DNA of 64,000 bases from CAVSWT01 sp963731745 (GCA_963731745.1 CAVSWT010000010.1:248001-312000), one strand, 5' to 3'; counted from the first letter of the stretch, positions 35,223 to 45,082 are shown. Notes: a model not told the origin generated them from the letters alone. Numbers and translations: made by a program.

Positions 35223-37817
35223 ATGAAAGCTTCATCCAAATATTTATTCAGCATTCTATTTTTTTATCCAATATTATTATTTGCACAATCAGCATCAAAT
35301 TTTAATGTTGAGGCATACAGACAGTTTTTAAATTCAAATCAAAATATGGAAGTGGATCAGCTGCTTCAAATGCATGACGCTGGTTCATTCGAAGCAAATA
35401 TTAATGTTGATTATTCATCGGCAGATTACTTCGACAGCATTGACACCAAATATAATCTTACGAACCATGAAAAATCATTGATAAACAAAAATGGATTTAT
35501 GGTAAGTGAAAGATTATCATATGCATCATTTGGGCAGGCATTTTTGGATGTTTATCATAAAGATTTACCGGTATATGTATCAATAGATGCAATTTTACAT
35601 GCATTGCATATTTCTTATGATAGAATATTAAAAGATGTGGAATTAGAAGTGTTAATTGACAAGCTTACTGCTCTGCTTGAAAATTTACATGCACAAATGC
35701 CGCAGTTAGAAAATAGATATTCAAGCTATCAAGAAATGAATCAAATGCTGCGGGATGTTGATGTCTATTTAACAGTTGCCAGAAAATTACTTGATGAAAA
35801 TGTAAGTCCTTACTATACTGAAAACGCGGCGAAAGTGAATCATCTATGTAATCGAGCAATTGAAGCAGACGGATTTAAAACTGATACTTTATTTGCTGAT
35901 GCTTGTGTCAGAGTTGATTGGAGTCAATTTAAACCCCGCGGGCATTATGTTGACGAACTTCATCCGATTTTAGAAAATTATTTCAGAGCCATGATGTGGC
36001 TGGGAAGAATTGAAATTTATTTAATTCCACCTTCCGCAAATATTGATATTCCTTGTCTTGAACAAAAATTTCAAGATGCTCAGCGACAGATTATAGATTC
36101 TTATTTAATTACTGTTTTATTTGATCTGTCAAACACCTGGCAATCGTATGAAGATTTTGATTCAATAATTAAATTTTTCGTAGGTGACCAGGATAATGTA
36201 ACGCTTAATCATTTACTTTATTTAAAAGATAAAATCCAATTAGGAGATGCGGCTGATTTACTTGATAGTTTAAAAGTAATTGAATTTCAAGATACCTTGA
36301 ATAATCAATCATTTGCCAATCAAATGATATTGTCACAAATATTAATCTCAAATGATATTACGACTCCTGACAGCATAAAACCGGCTTCTGCATTTATGCT
36401 ATTTGGACAAAGATTTGTGATTGATTCATACGTTACAGGAAGTGTTGTTTACGATAGAATAAAATATAATAATGAAAAAGTCTGCAGGCTTTATCCATCA
36501 AGCTTGGACCCAATGTTTGCTTTAGGGAATGATGCTGCTGGCCAGCTTTTAAAAAGTGAACTTGAAACTTTTCATTATTCATCAAACATAGCGGCGTTAA
36601 GATATTTAATTAATTCTTATGGTACGGAGTTTTGGAATAATTCACTCTATAATTTGTGGTTGAGTTCAATACGAAAACTTAATCCACCTAAAAATAGAAA
36701 TTCGTTACCGCAATTCATGCAGACGGCTGCTTTCTGGCAAGAGAAATTAAACACGCAATTAACCTCATGGACTCAGCTTCGACATGACAATATGCTTTAT
36801 GCCAAACAAAGTTATACAGGCGGAATACCTATTTGTTCATTCCCGTATTCTTATGTTGAACCTTTCCCGGAATTTTATGAAACTTTAAAACACTTTGCTG
36901 AATTATCTAAAGTTAAATTTCAGAACTTACCTTTTTCTGATGACTATTTGAAGGCTGATATTATCCGCTACCTCAACAATTTCGGACCTATTATGGATAC
37001 TTTAAGTAGCATTGCTTCAAAAACATTAAACAATGAATCATTCACTTCCGATGAAAATGAATTTTTGCGAACTATGATTTATGATATTCCGCCTCAAATG
37101 TGTGGAGGTACTTATTATAATGGATGGTATCCAAAACTATTTTATAGTGACCCTATTTCTTCGTATACAGGTTTGATGTATCCCGACTATATTGTTGCAG
37201 ATATTCACACCACTCCGACTGATTGTAACGGATTTTTTATTGGGGCGGTTACGCATGTTGGCACAGGCCCAATAAATATGGGAGTATTTATTGCTCAATT
37301 ACCAAATGGTAAACAAACTGCTTTTGTTGGCCCGTGCTTCAGTTATTACGAATATGTTACTACAAATTTCTTGCGTTTAACTGATCAGGAATGGGAAAGT
37401 CAATATTTGTATGCTGCTATGCGGCCTTCATGGACAAATATTTATTTAGCTGACAGCAGCGGTGGTTCAAAAGGACAGGGGCTGCAGTTAGTAACCTCGA
37501 TTGAAAAAGATAAAAATATATCTCTTCCTGAAACAAATTTAATAGCACAAAATTATCCAAACCCATTTAATCCAAGTACAATAATCAGTTTTACAATTCC
37601 ATATTATTTATCTAATTCATTGGCTGAATTGATAGTTTATAATATTCAAGGCGAAATTGTTAAAAGATTAGTTAAAGAAATTTTACCGGCAGGAAATTAT
37701 TTAACTAAATGGGACGGCAAAAACGAATTGGGGACTAAAGTTTCAAGTGGTATTTACATTTATAATTTAAGGGTTGCTGATAAACAATTTTCTGGTAAGA
37801 TGACAATGATAAAATAA
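35223..37817 (+). CDS. DUF3160 protein with T9SS sorting domain
   Basis: 864 residues. Signal peptide about 1-22 (YLFSILFFYPILLFAQ), and a CGGGGGA site before the ATG. The body (about 60-760) matches the DUF3160 family: FMVSERLSYASFGQAFLDVY, LPVYVSIDAILHALHISYDR, ending with the Tyr/Trp-rich CGGTYYNGWYPKLFY and VADIHTTPTDC block. No catalytic role is established for the family. The type A sorting domain starts near 775 with YPNPFNPSTIISF and ends KMTMIK. It is therefore a secreted or surface-anchored protein. A hairpin follows at 37863. Confidence 0.85.
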   Translation: MKASSKYLFSILFFYPILLFAQSASNFNVEAYRQFLNSNQNMEVDQLLQMHDAGSFEANINVDYSSADYFDSIDTKYNLTNHEKSLINKNGFMVSERLSYASFGQAFLDVYHKDLPVYVSIDAILHALHISYDRILKDVELEVLIDKLTALLENLHAQMPQLENRYSSYQEMNQMLRDVDVYLTVARKLLDENVSPYYTENAAKVNHLCNRAIEADGFKTDTLFADACVRVDWSQFKPRGHYVDELHPILENYFRAMMWLGRIEIYLIPPSANIDIPCLEQKFQDAQRQIIDSYLITVLFDLSNTWQSYEDFDSIIKFFVGDQDNVTLNHLLYLKDKIQLGDAADLLDSLKVIEFQDTLNNQSFANQMILSQILISNDITTPDSIKPASAFMLFGQRFVIDSYVTGSVVYDRIKYNNEKVCRLYPSSLDPMFALGNDAAGQLLKSELETFHYSSNIAALRYLINSYGTEFWNNSLYNLWLSSIRKLNPPKNRNSLPQFMQTAAFWQEKLNTQLTSWTQLRHDNMLYAKQSYTGGIPICSFPYSYVEPFPEFYETLKHFAELSKVKFQNLPFSDDYLKADIIRYLNNFGPIMDTLSSIASKTLNNESFTSDENEFLRTMIYDIPPQMCGGTYYNGWYPKLFYSDPISSYTGLMYPDYIVADIHTTPTDCNGFFIGAVTHVGTGPINMGVFIAQLPNGKQTAFVGPCFSYYEYVTTNFLRLTDQEWESQYLYAAMRPSWTNIYLADSSGGSKGQGLQLVTSIEKDKNISLPETNLIAQNYPNPFNPSTIISFTIPYYLSNSLAELIVYNIQGEIVKRLVKEILPAGNYLTKWDGKNELGTKVSSGIYIYNLRVADKQFSGKMTMIK

Positions 37818-37862
37818 TAATAGAATGACTAGACGCTAGAGAAGAATTTAAATTAATTTATT

Positions 37863-37900
37863 AACCCAGTTTATTAAGAAACTGGGTTAATTATTTTAAA
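37863..37900 (+). terminator. Terminator after the DUF3160 gene
   Basis: Stem AACCCAGTTT/AAACTGGGTT with loop ATTAAG, then AATTATTTT. The T tract is broken, so efficiency is uncertain. Confidence 0.65.
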
Positions 37901-37922
37901 GTAATAAAAAACTAAAAGATTT

Positions 37923-38105
37923 ATGAAGAACGAAATTAATTTGAAGAAAAAAGAATGCCCGTCATGTGCCATGGAAATAAATGCGGATGAAAAAGTTTGC
38001 CCAATTTGCCATTATGAATTTCCGGAAGAAAGTAAATCATTTAAAGTGATTGTGATTGTTTTGATTCTACTTTTTATCGTATTCATTTTAAATATTATTT
38101 TATGA
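37923..38105 (+). CDS. Small zinc-ribbon membrane protein
   Basis: 60 residues. Two CxxC knuckles, C12-P-S-C15 and C26-P-I-C29, make a zinc ribbon. One hydrophobic helix (about 41-60) ends the protein, so it is membrane-anchored with the ribbon probably cytoplasmic. It starts just after the terminator of the upstream gene. Small proteins of this form are common but uncharacterised. Confidence 0.8.
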   Translation: MKNEINLKKKECPSCAMEINADEKVCPICHYEFPEESKSFKVIVIVLILLFIVFILNIIL

Positions 38106-38224
38106 TAATAATTTAATAGTTTAGAATTGTTCTCTTTGAAACCCAAGATAAATTTTAATAGTTTAAATATTATTTTATATTTGTTCACAGCACATCTCAT
38201 TATTTGTTTTTAATTTATGGCTTA

Positions 38225-39526
38225 ATGAATAATAACAAAAAATACTCTCATCAAATAAATTTAAATCTAAATGTTCGCGGCCTCCCTCAATCGGCAACAT
38301 TAAATATAAATGAACGAAGTAATAAATTAATTGAAGACGGAAGAAAAATTTATAAACTTGGATTGGGGCAATCACCATTTCCAGTGCCTCAGTCCGTGGT
38401 TGAATCGTTAAAAGATAATGCTTTTCAAAAAGATTATTTACCTGTAAAAGGATTATTCAAATTACGTGAATCTGTAGCAAAATATTATTCACGTACGCAG
38501 GAAATAAATCACTCTGCTGAAGACGTATTGATTGGGCCGGGTTCAAAAGAATTAATGTTTCTTCTACAGTTAGTCTATTATGGTGACTTAGTTATTCCAA
38601 CACCAAGCTGGGTGTCATATGCCCCTCAAGCGCACATAATCGGAAGGCATGTAAGATGGCTGCCTACTCAGAAAGAAGAGAAGTGGCTTTTGTCGGCGGG
38701 CGACTTAATAGATCATTGCAAAGACGATCCTGATAAACCACGAATTGTGATTCTAAATTATCCTTCAAATCCTGTTGGTATTACTTATTCTATTAGTGAG
38801 TTAAAAGAAATTGCAATTGTTGCCAGAAAGTATAAAATTATTTTATTGTCTGATGAAATATATGGGGAATTAAATTTTGAGGGAAAGCATACTTCAATTG
38901 CTAAATATTATCCGGAAGGAACAATAATAAGCAGCGGATTAAGTAAATGGTGCGGTGCCGGCGGTTGGAGATTGGGAACTTTTACTTTTCCATCAACTCT
39001 GAGGTGGCTGCTTGACTCGATGTCTGTAGTTGCCAGCGAAACTTTTACTGCCACAAGTGCTCCTATTCAACATGCAGCAGTTGTTGCTTTTAACGGCGGC
39101 AAAAGCATTGATAAATATCTTTGGCGGGCAAGATGGATACTAAAAAAACTAGGCATCTCTATAGCTGCTAAGCTAAAAGATTCTGGGATTTATACTGTAA
39201 AACCATCGGGCGGTTTTTATCTTTTTATTTCATTTGATTATTTCAAAGATAAATTAAATTTAAGCGGAATTAATTCAAATGAAATTTTATGCGAAAGATT
39301 ACTTGATGAAATAGGAGTTGCTATTCTTCCCGGAACAGTATTCGGCAGGCCGGTTGAGGAATTAACCGCAAGAATTGCTTACGTAAATTTCAACGGAAAC
39401 AATGCAATGGAAGAAGCAATGCAGAGAAAATCAAAAGAAGAAATTGATGATAACTTCATAAAAAAATATTGTAATGATACGCTCAAGGCAATAGATTTAA
39501 TATGTGAATGGATACAAAATTTTTAA
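38225..39526 (+). CDS. Pyridoxal-phosphate aminotransferase, class I/II
   Basis: 433 residues from ATG 38225; a TTG at 38204 would add seven and is less likely. Fold-type I features are PLKGLF-like substrate loop (LPVKGLFKLRESVA), VLIGPGSKELMFLL, NYPSNPVG, LLSDEIYGEL (Asp binding the ring N) and SGLSKWCGAGGWRLG, with Lys241 as the Schiff-base residue. The C-terminal GGFYLFISFDYF and RIAYVNFNG (substrate carboxylate Arg) are intact. Substrate is likely aspartate, an aromatic amino acid or alanine; it cannot be fixed from sequence alone. It stands alone between a small membrane protein and crcB. Confidence 0.88.
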   Translation: MNNNKKYSHQINLNLNVRGLPQSATLNINERSNKLIEDGRKIYKLGLGQSPFPVPQSVVESLKDNAFQKDYLPVKGLFKLRESVAKYYSRTQEINHSAEDVLIGPGSKELMFLLQLVYYGDLVIPTPSWVSYAPQAHIIGRHVRWLPTQKEEKWLLSAGDLIDHCKDDPDKPRIVILNYPSNPVGITYSISELKEIAIVARKYKIILLSDEIYGELNFEGKHTSIAKYYPEGTIISSGLSKWCGAGGWRLGTFTFPSTLRWLLDSMSVVASETFTATSAPIQHAAVVAFNGGKSIDKYLWRARWILKKLGISIAAKLKDSGIYTVKPSGGFYLFISFDYFKDKLNLSGINSNEILCERLLDEIGVAILPGTVFGRPVEELTARIAYVNFNGNNAMEEAMQRKSKEEIDDNFIKKYCNDTLKAIDLICEWIQNF

Positions 39527-39619
39527 TTTTTTTATTTCGATTTCTTTTATATTTCACATCTTGAATAGGTAAGTGTGACATTACAATTATTTTAAGTCAA
39601 CTCAATTAATTTTTATAGT

Positions 39620-39991
39620 ATGATAAATTATCTATTTGTTTCTTTTGGTGCCGCAGCAGGAGGAGCACTGCGTTATTGGCTTTCAAATTATACTTACAAA
39701 TTCTTTCCGCCGACTTTCCCTTATGGTACTTTAGTCGTTAATATTGCAGGCAGTTTTCTGCTTGGAATTTTTATGTTTTATTTTGATCAAAAAGAATTAC
39801 TAAGCTCGAATGTAAGAATATTTTTAACGGTTGGATTCTGCGGCGGTTTTACCACCTTTTCAACTTTCTCGTATGAGACATTAAATTTATTCAGAGATTC
39901 ACAAATCGGACTTGGTTTATTAAATATAGGTTTAAATATTTTACTTTGTTTAATTGGAGTTTATTTAGCGTACCTAATTTCAAAAATCTGA
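39620..39991 (+). CDS. crcB: Fluoride channel CrcB/Fluc
   Basis: 123 residues, four hydrophobic helices, small-channel size. The family signature GFCGGFTTFSTFSYE (about 73-87) and the early GGALRYWLS and NIAGSFLLG blocks are intact. It exports fluoride. I searched the 90 bases upstream for the fluoride riboswitch core and did not see it. The DUF190 gene follows nine bases later, a frequent pairing. Confidence 0.95.
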   Translation: MINYLFVSFGAAAGGALRYWLSNYTYKFFPPTFPYGTLVVNIAGSFLLGIFMFYFDQKELLSSNVRIFLTVGFCGGFTTFSTFSYETLNLFRDSQIGLGLLNIGLNILLCLIGVYLAYLISKI

Positions 39992-40000
39992 AAGTGAAAA

Positions 40001-40351
40001 ATGCATTTAAGTGGTGAAGCAAAATTACTTCGTATATTTATCGGCGAAAGCGATAAACACAGTTCAATACCTGTTTACGAAAAGATTGTCATAGAAGCAC
40101 GAAAAGAAGGTTTAGCCGGGGCAACTGTTTTCAAAGGTGTTATGGGGTTTGGAGGAAATAGCAGAATTCACTCATCAAAAATATTAAGGCTTTCGGAAGA
40201 TTTGCCTCTAATTATTGAAATCGTTGACCAGCAAGAAAAGATAGAAAAATTTATTCCGCTTCTTGATAATATTTTTGAAGAAGCAAATTGCGGGGGATTG
40301 ATCACTATTGAAAAAGCTGATATCATTAAGTACACTGCAATGAAAAAATAA
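40001..40351 (+). CDS. DUF190 family protein (PII-like fold)
   Basis: 116 residues. KLLRIFIGESDKHSSIPVYE followed by EGLAGATVFKGVMGFGGNS is the DUF190 signature, and IIEIVDQQEKIEKFIPLL is also conserved. The fold resembles PII and ATP-phosphoribosyltransferase regulatory domains. It is often encoded next to crcB, so a regulatory or accessory role in fluoride export is inferred. It lies nine bases after crcB, in one transcript. Confidence 0.9.
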   Translation: MHLSGEAKLLRIFIGESDKHSSIPVYEKIVIEARKEGLAGATVFKGVMGFGGNSRIHSSKILRLSEDLPLIIEIVDQQEKIEKFIPLLDNIFEEANCGGLITIEKADIIKYTAMKK

Positions 40352-40578
40352 GTCAAAATTTAATTTTTGAATTCAACTAGTACTTGTTTTTAAAATCACG
40401 TCTGTGTTATACCGCAATCAAAAGATCATTTCATTTTTATAATTATCAATTAAAACAATTGTCTAATAATATGTTTTGGGAAATATTAACAAAGATTTAA
40501 CATTAGATTAATATTCTATTAACATTCTAATCATAATTTCGACTATAAGTTAGAAGAATATATTAACGGAAAGGTTAA

Positions 40579-40788
40579 ATGATGAAAGAACGAAATAAAA
40601 ATATTTTAAGCTTACCTAAAATTAAATTCACATTAGCTAATGATAAAAATAATGAAGCTAATCGTAATTTAAGATTTAGTAATTTTAATGAAGATGTATT
40701 AACGGATGAAATGATTGAAAATGAATGGGCGCAGGAATATTATTTAATTTATAATTCGCATGAAATGCTGTATAGAAATGATGCGTAA
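40579..40788 (+). CDS. Small hypothetical protein
   Basis: 69 residues, not recognised. It is hydrophilic and Asn-rich, with an acidic C-terminal half (LTDEMIENEWAQEYYLIYNS). A GGAAAGG site lies at good spacing before the ATG, and 227 bases of AT-rich sequence upstream could hold a promoter. Its stop directly abuts the stop of convergent argH with no gap. No signal peptide or membrane helix. Real coding is supported mainly by the ribosome-binding site. Confidence 0.6.
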   Translation: MMKERNKNILSLPKIKFTLANDKNNEANRNLRFSNFNEDVLTDEMIENEWAQEYYLIYNSHEMLYRNDA

Positions 40789-42159
40789 TTATTTCAACTG
40801 AGTCTTCCAATATTCTATTCTTGATTTTACATTATCTGGATTAGGTGATCCATAAGTATTTTTCCTATCCAAAGAAGTTTTAATATTAAAACATTCCATT
40901 ACACTCTCATCAAAGATTGGATCAATCTCCTTTAACATTTCTAAATTGACGCTGCTAAAATTTAATTCTTGCTCTTCTAATTTTTTAACTAGTCTGCCGA
41001 CTATTTCGTGAGCATTTCTAAATGGTATCCCTTTTAAAACAAGCCAATCGGCAATATCAGTAGAAAGGATAAAATCCCCATCAAGTTCGTTTACAAATCG
41101 TTCTTTATTTATTTTGATTCCATTTAGCATTCCGGACATGATTTGAAGCGAATCAAGATAAATGAAATATGAATTAAATAATGGTTCTTTATCTTCTTGT
41201 AAATCCCTATTATAGCTTAACGGAAGTGATTTCATTGTAGAAATTAATGAGATATAATTGCCAAATGCACTCCCGGTTTTCCCCCTTATTAACTCCGCCA
41301 TATCCGGATTTTTTTTCTGAGGCATTAATGATGAACCGGTTGAATAATCATCGCTTAATTTTATGAAGTTCCATTCGCTTGTTGACCAGATAATTATTTC
41401 TTCACAAAGTCGGCTTAAGTGCATCATTCCTATTGAAACAGTATTAAGAAAATCAATTATAAAATCTCTGTTCGAAACAGTGTCCAGCGCATTTTCTGTT
41501 GGAGAATTAAATCCTAATTTCTTTGCTGTAAATTCTCTATCAAGCGGTAGGGTAGAACCCGCCAAAGCACCTGAACCGAGAGGGGATTTAGATAAACTTT
41601 TAATTAAAAAATTTAGTCGTTCTTTATCTCTCTCAAGCATTTCCACGTAAGCAAGAAAATGAAATGCTAAAGAAATTGGTTGTGCACGTTGTAGATGTGT
41701 GTATCCTGGAATTATTGTTTTAATATTATTTTTTGAATTTTTAAGAAGAATTTTTTGTAATTCAATAATCTCGGTTATAACTAGCTGGCAGGATTTTTTT
41801 AACCACAATATAACATCAGTTGCAACTTGATCGTTTCGGCTTCTGCCGGTATGAAGTTTACCGGCAGTCTCACCTATTAATTCAAATAAACGTGCTTCAA
41901 TTGCTGAATGAATATCTTCAAATTCATTTTCATCAGGTTTCCAGTCCTTATTCGTCCATTCAAGTTTTATTTGTTTTACACCATCAACAATTTTATCGGA
42001 CTCTTCGTTTGAAATAAGACCAACGTGAGCAAGCATTTCAGCATGAGCAATGCTTCCGTCTAAATCTTCTTCAATTAAAAGTATATCTAACTTTAGGGAC
42101 GATGAAAATTTTAGAGCCTTGTTATTTAATTTTTCGTTAAATCTTCCGCCCCACAACAT
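40789..42159 (-). CDS. argH: Argininosuccinate lyase
   Basis: 456 residues. It cleaves argininosuccinate to arginine and fumarate, the last step of arginine synthesis. The fumarase/aspartase superfamily signature GSSLMPQKKNPD is at about 274-285, and TGRSRNDQVATD and GYTHLQRAQP are intact. The start overlaps the end of argG by one base. It is the last gene of the arg operon. Confidence 0.97.
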   Translation of the reverse strand: MLWGGRFNEKLNNKALKFSSSLKLDILLIEEDLDGSIAHAEMLAHVGLISNEESDKIVDGVKQIKLEWTNKDWKPDENEFEDIHSAIEARLFELIGETAGKLHTGRSRNDQVATDVILWLKKSCQLVITEIIELQKILLKNSKNNIKTIIPGYTHLQRAQPISLAFHFLAYVEMLERDKERLNFLIKSLSKSPLGSGALAGSTLPLDREFTAKKLGFNSPTENALDTVSNRDFIIDFLNTVSIGMMHLSRLCEEIIIWSTSEWNFIKLSDDYSTGSSLMPQKKNPDMAELIRGKTGSAFGNYISLISTMKSLPLSYNRDLQEDKEPLFNSYFIYLDSLQIMSGMLNGIKINKERFVNELDGDFILSTDIADWLVLKGIPFRNAHEIVGRLVKKLEEQELNFSSVNLEMLKEIDPIFDESVMECFNIKTSLDRKNTYGSPNPDNVKSRIEYWKTQLK

Positions 42160-43379
42160 TAATATATTACCTCTTTGTGAGTATTTTCTTTTACTTGAGT
42201 CATCGTTTTATATGGCAGTCCATAAATTTTTATAAATCCAGTCGAAGCCTGATGATCAAAAGTATCTTCTTTTGTGTAAGTAGCAAGTTCTTTACTGTAA
42301 AGACTATGAATAGATTTTCTTGACAATGTTTTAATTGTTCCTTTATATAATTCTAATTTAACTTCTCCGGTCAAATTTTCTTGAGTTGAATCAACAAAAG
42401 CAGAGAGAGAATTAAATAATGGAGAATACCAAAGACCATCATATATTAAATTAGCAACTTTATTCGAAACATTTTGCTTAAATCTAAAAGTTTCTTTATC
42501 AAGAATTAATCTTTCTAATTCCATATGTGCTGTGTGAAGAATAACGGCAGCCGGAGCTTCGTAAATTTCTCTTGATTTAATTCCAACAACTCTATTTTCA
42601 ATTAAATCTAACCTTCCAATTCCATGCACCGCACCAAGATCTTTTAATTGGGATACTAACTCAACTGCGTTCAGTTCAACTCCATTCAAGGTAACCGGTA
42701 TCCCTTTTTCAAAACCAATTGAAATAGTATCGGCTTTGTCTGGAGCGAATTTAGGATTTGTAGTTATTTGATAAGCATCTTCCGGTGGTGCTGCTTCGGG
42801 ATCTTCAAGCACACCGCATTCAATCGAAATTCCCCAAAGATTTTCGTCAATTGAGTAAGGAGAATCTTTAGTTGCATTAATTGGAATTCCATTTTCGATT
42901 GCGTATTCCATTTCATCTTCCCGGCATTTAAATTCCCATTCTCTTAAAGGTGCAATTACGTTTAGATGAGGAGCCAATGTATTTACTCCAACTTCAAATC
43001 TAACCTGATCATTTCCTTTGCCTGTACATCCGTGAGAAACAGAATCTGCATTTTCCTGAATTGCAACATCAACAAGCATTTTTGCAAGCAAAGGCCTTCC
43101 AATAGCTGTTGCCATAGGATAACTTCCTTCATACAAAGCACCAGCTTTTAATGCTTTCCAAACATAGTTGGTTATAAATTCTTCGCGTAAATCTAAAACA
43201 ACCGATTTAACTGCACCGGTTTTTGCGGCTTTTTCCTTTACACCTTGAATCTCTTTCTTCTGTCCCAAAAATCCAGTTGCAGTAATGATATCAGCATCAT
43301 ATTTTTTGCTTAACCATTTTACCATAACCGATGTATCTAAACCACCGGAATATGCAACAACTATTTTTCTCTTGGCCAC
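42159..43379 (-). CDS. argG: Argininosuccinate synthase
   Basis: 406 residues. ATP-dependent condensation of citrulline with aspartate. The PP-loop is AYSGGLDTS at 9-17; SHGCTGKGNDQVRFE and the family block GIPINATKDSPYSIDENLWG are present. It starts with GTG, preceded by AAGGAG at good spacing. It lies 24 bases downstream of argR and overlaps argH. Confidence 0.97.
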   Translation of the reverse strand: MAKRKIVVAYSGGLDTSVMVKWLSKKYDADIITATGFLGQKKEIQGVKEKAAKTGAVKSVVLDLREEFITNYVWKALKAGALYEGSYPMATAIGRPLLAKMLVDVAIQENADSVSHGCTGKGNDQVRFEVGVNTLAPHLNVIAPLREWEFKCREDEMEYAIENGIPINATKDSPYSIDENLWGISIECGVLEDPEAAPPEDAYQITTNPKFAPDKADTISIGFEKGIPVTLNGVELNAVELVSQLKDLGAVHGIGRLDLIENRVVGIKSREIYEAPAAVILHTAHMELERLILDKETFRFKQNVSNKVANLIYDGLWYSPLFNSLSAFVDSTQENLTGEVKLELYKGTIKTLSRKSIHSLYSKELATYTKEDTFDHQASTGFIKIYGLPYKTMTQVKENTHKEVIY

Positions 43380-43403
43380 TTTATCATCTCCTTTTTTACT
43401 TTA

Positions 43404-43862
43404 TTAATAACTGACGTTATCAGTCATCATTTTTTTAATTAATGCTACCACATCGGGAATATTATTAGTTGAACTTGGAATAATCAATACTGTGTCATCA
43501 CCACCAACAGTTCCTAAAATGTCAGAATTATTTAATCTATCAACATGATGTGCAACTCCTTGAGCTCTGCCTGCTAAAGTTCTTATTACAATTAAAGCTT
43601 CATTATGTTCTACACTGATGATTTCATATCCAATTAATTTTGAGATTTGTCTGCCAGATTCATGTGAATCAAAAACATATCTTGTCCCGCCTTCAGAAAA
43701 AATTCTTACAACTCCAAGCTCAGCAAAATCACGGCTAAGCGTTGCTTGTGTAACTTGAATTCCTTCTGCTTGCAGCAGTTTAACAAGCATTTCATGGGAG
43801 GTTATATACCTATTATTTAATAGTTCTTTTATTCTATTTAATCTTTTTAATTTTGATGACAT
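43404..43862 (-). CDS. argR: Arginine repressor
   Basis: 152 residues. The N-terminal winged helix-turn-helix (about 1-70) contains TQATLSRDFAELGVVRI. The C-terminal arginine-binding and hexamerisation domain includes GTVGGDDTVLIIP, with the Asp-Asp pair that contacts arginine. It lies inside the biosynthetic operon, between argD and argG, so the repressor should be autoregulated by any operator upstream of argC. Confidence 0.95.
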   Translation of the reverse strand: MSSKLKRLNRIKELLNNRYITSHEMLVKLLQAEGIQVTQATLSRDFAELGVVRIFSEGGTRYVFDSHESGRQISKLIGYEIISVEHNEALIVIRTLAGRAQGVAHHVDRLNNSDILGTVGGDDTVLIIPSSTNNIPDVVALIKKMMTDNVSY

Positions 43863-43867
43863 AAATA

Positions 43868-45082
43868 TTATTCCGGTTTTTGATGATTAGTTTCTTCGGA
43901 AACTTTAAGAATTACTTTCTTAAAATTTAAAAGGAAATTCATAATGTCTTTTTGAGTAATAATGAATGGGGGAAGAATCCTTATTACAGTATCGCCTGAG
44001 GTTCCCACCAAAACTTTTTCTTGAAGCAGTTTACTTGCAATTACTTTACTTGAAATTCCTTCATTAAATTCTATTCCTATCATTAATCCCTTTCCTCGAA
44101 TTTCTTTAATTTCTTCTAAATGCAAGCCATGCAATGAATCCATTAATGTTACACCCAGTTTTGAATTATTTTCGAGTACTTTTTCATTAATCATTTCAAC
44201 AACTTTATTTGCAGCAGCAACCGAAATAGGGTTCCCGCCAAATGTTGAACCATGATTTCCAGGGCTGATAGCTTCAGCAACTTTTGAAGAACATATAGTA
44301 GCTCCAATTGGTAAACCATTAGCAAGCCCTTTAGCAGTTGTAACTATATCAGGGATTATTTCTTCATGCTGATATGCAAAATATTTTCCTGTTCTGCCAT
44401 TCCCGGTTTGAATTTCATCAACTATTAGAAGTATATTTTTTTCATTACACAATTTTCTTAAATCTTTCAGGTAGCCGTTGTAGGGCACATTCACACCACC
44501 TTCACCTTGAATTGGTTCAATTAAAACAGCCGCAGTTTTTTCATTAATTTTACTTTCAATAGATTTAATATCACCAAATGGTACATAAGAAAATCCGTTC
44601 AGCATTGGACTAAATCCTTCATGCAGCTTCAATTGACCAGTAGCAGAAAGGCTTCCCATAGAGCGACCGTGAAATCCGCCGAATGCAGAAATAATATGAT
44701 ATTTTCCGTCGCCCCATTTTCTGGCGAATTTAATTGCAGCCTCAACAGACTCTGTCCCAGAGTTGCTGAAGAAAACTGAATCGAGTCCGGTAATATGTGT
44801 CAGCTTATCTGCGAGATCTTTTTGTGGAGTTGACTGATATAAATTAGAAACATGCCAAAATTTATTGAGTTGTTCATTTACAGCAGTTTTTATTTGCTCG
44901 TTGTTATGCCCGAAACCATTAACTGCAATGCCCGAAAGGAAATCTAAATATCTGTTTCCATCAGCATCGTAAAGATAAGCTCCATCCCCATATCTAAATT
45001 CAACGGGGAACCTGTTATAAACGTTAAGCAACGTAGTGTAACTGTTTGTTTTCTTCTGCTGAACCAATGATCCAAGTTCCAT
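43868..45082 (-). CDS. argD: Acetylornithine aminotransferase
   Basis: 404 residues. Class III PLP aminotransferase; Lys251 in TTAKGLANGLPIGA is the Schiff-base residue and LLIVDEIQTGNGRTGK holds the ring-binding Asp. It converts N-acetylglutamate semialdehyde to N-acetylornithine. The ATG lies 59 bases inside the 3' end of argB, an unusually long overlap; no later start gives a better N-terminus. It is followed five bases after its stop by argR. Confidence 0.95.
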   Translation of the reverse strand: MELGSLVQQKKTNSYTTLLNVYNRFPVEFRYGDGAYLYDADGNRYLDFLSGIAVNGFGHNNEQIKTAVNEQLNKFWHVSNLYQSTPQKDLADKLTHITGLDSVFFSNSGTESVEAAIKFARKWGDGKYHIISAFGGFHGRSMGSLSATGQLKLHEGFSPMLNGFSYVPFGDIKSIESKINEKTAAVLIEPIQGEGGVNVPYNGYLKDLRKLCNEKNILLIVDEIQTGNGRTGKYFAYQHEEIIPDIVTTAKGLANGLPIGATICSSKVAEAISPGNHGSTFGGNPISVAAANKVVEMINEKVLENNSKLGVTLMDSLHGLHLEEIKEIRGKGLMIGIEFNEGISSKVIASKLLQEKVLVGTSGDTVIRILPPFIITQKDIMNFLLNFKKVILKVSEETNHQKPE

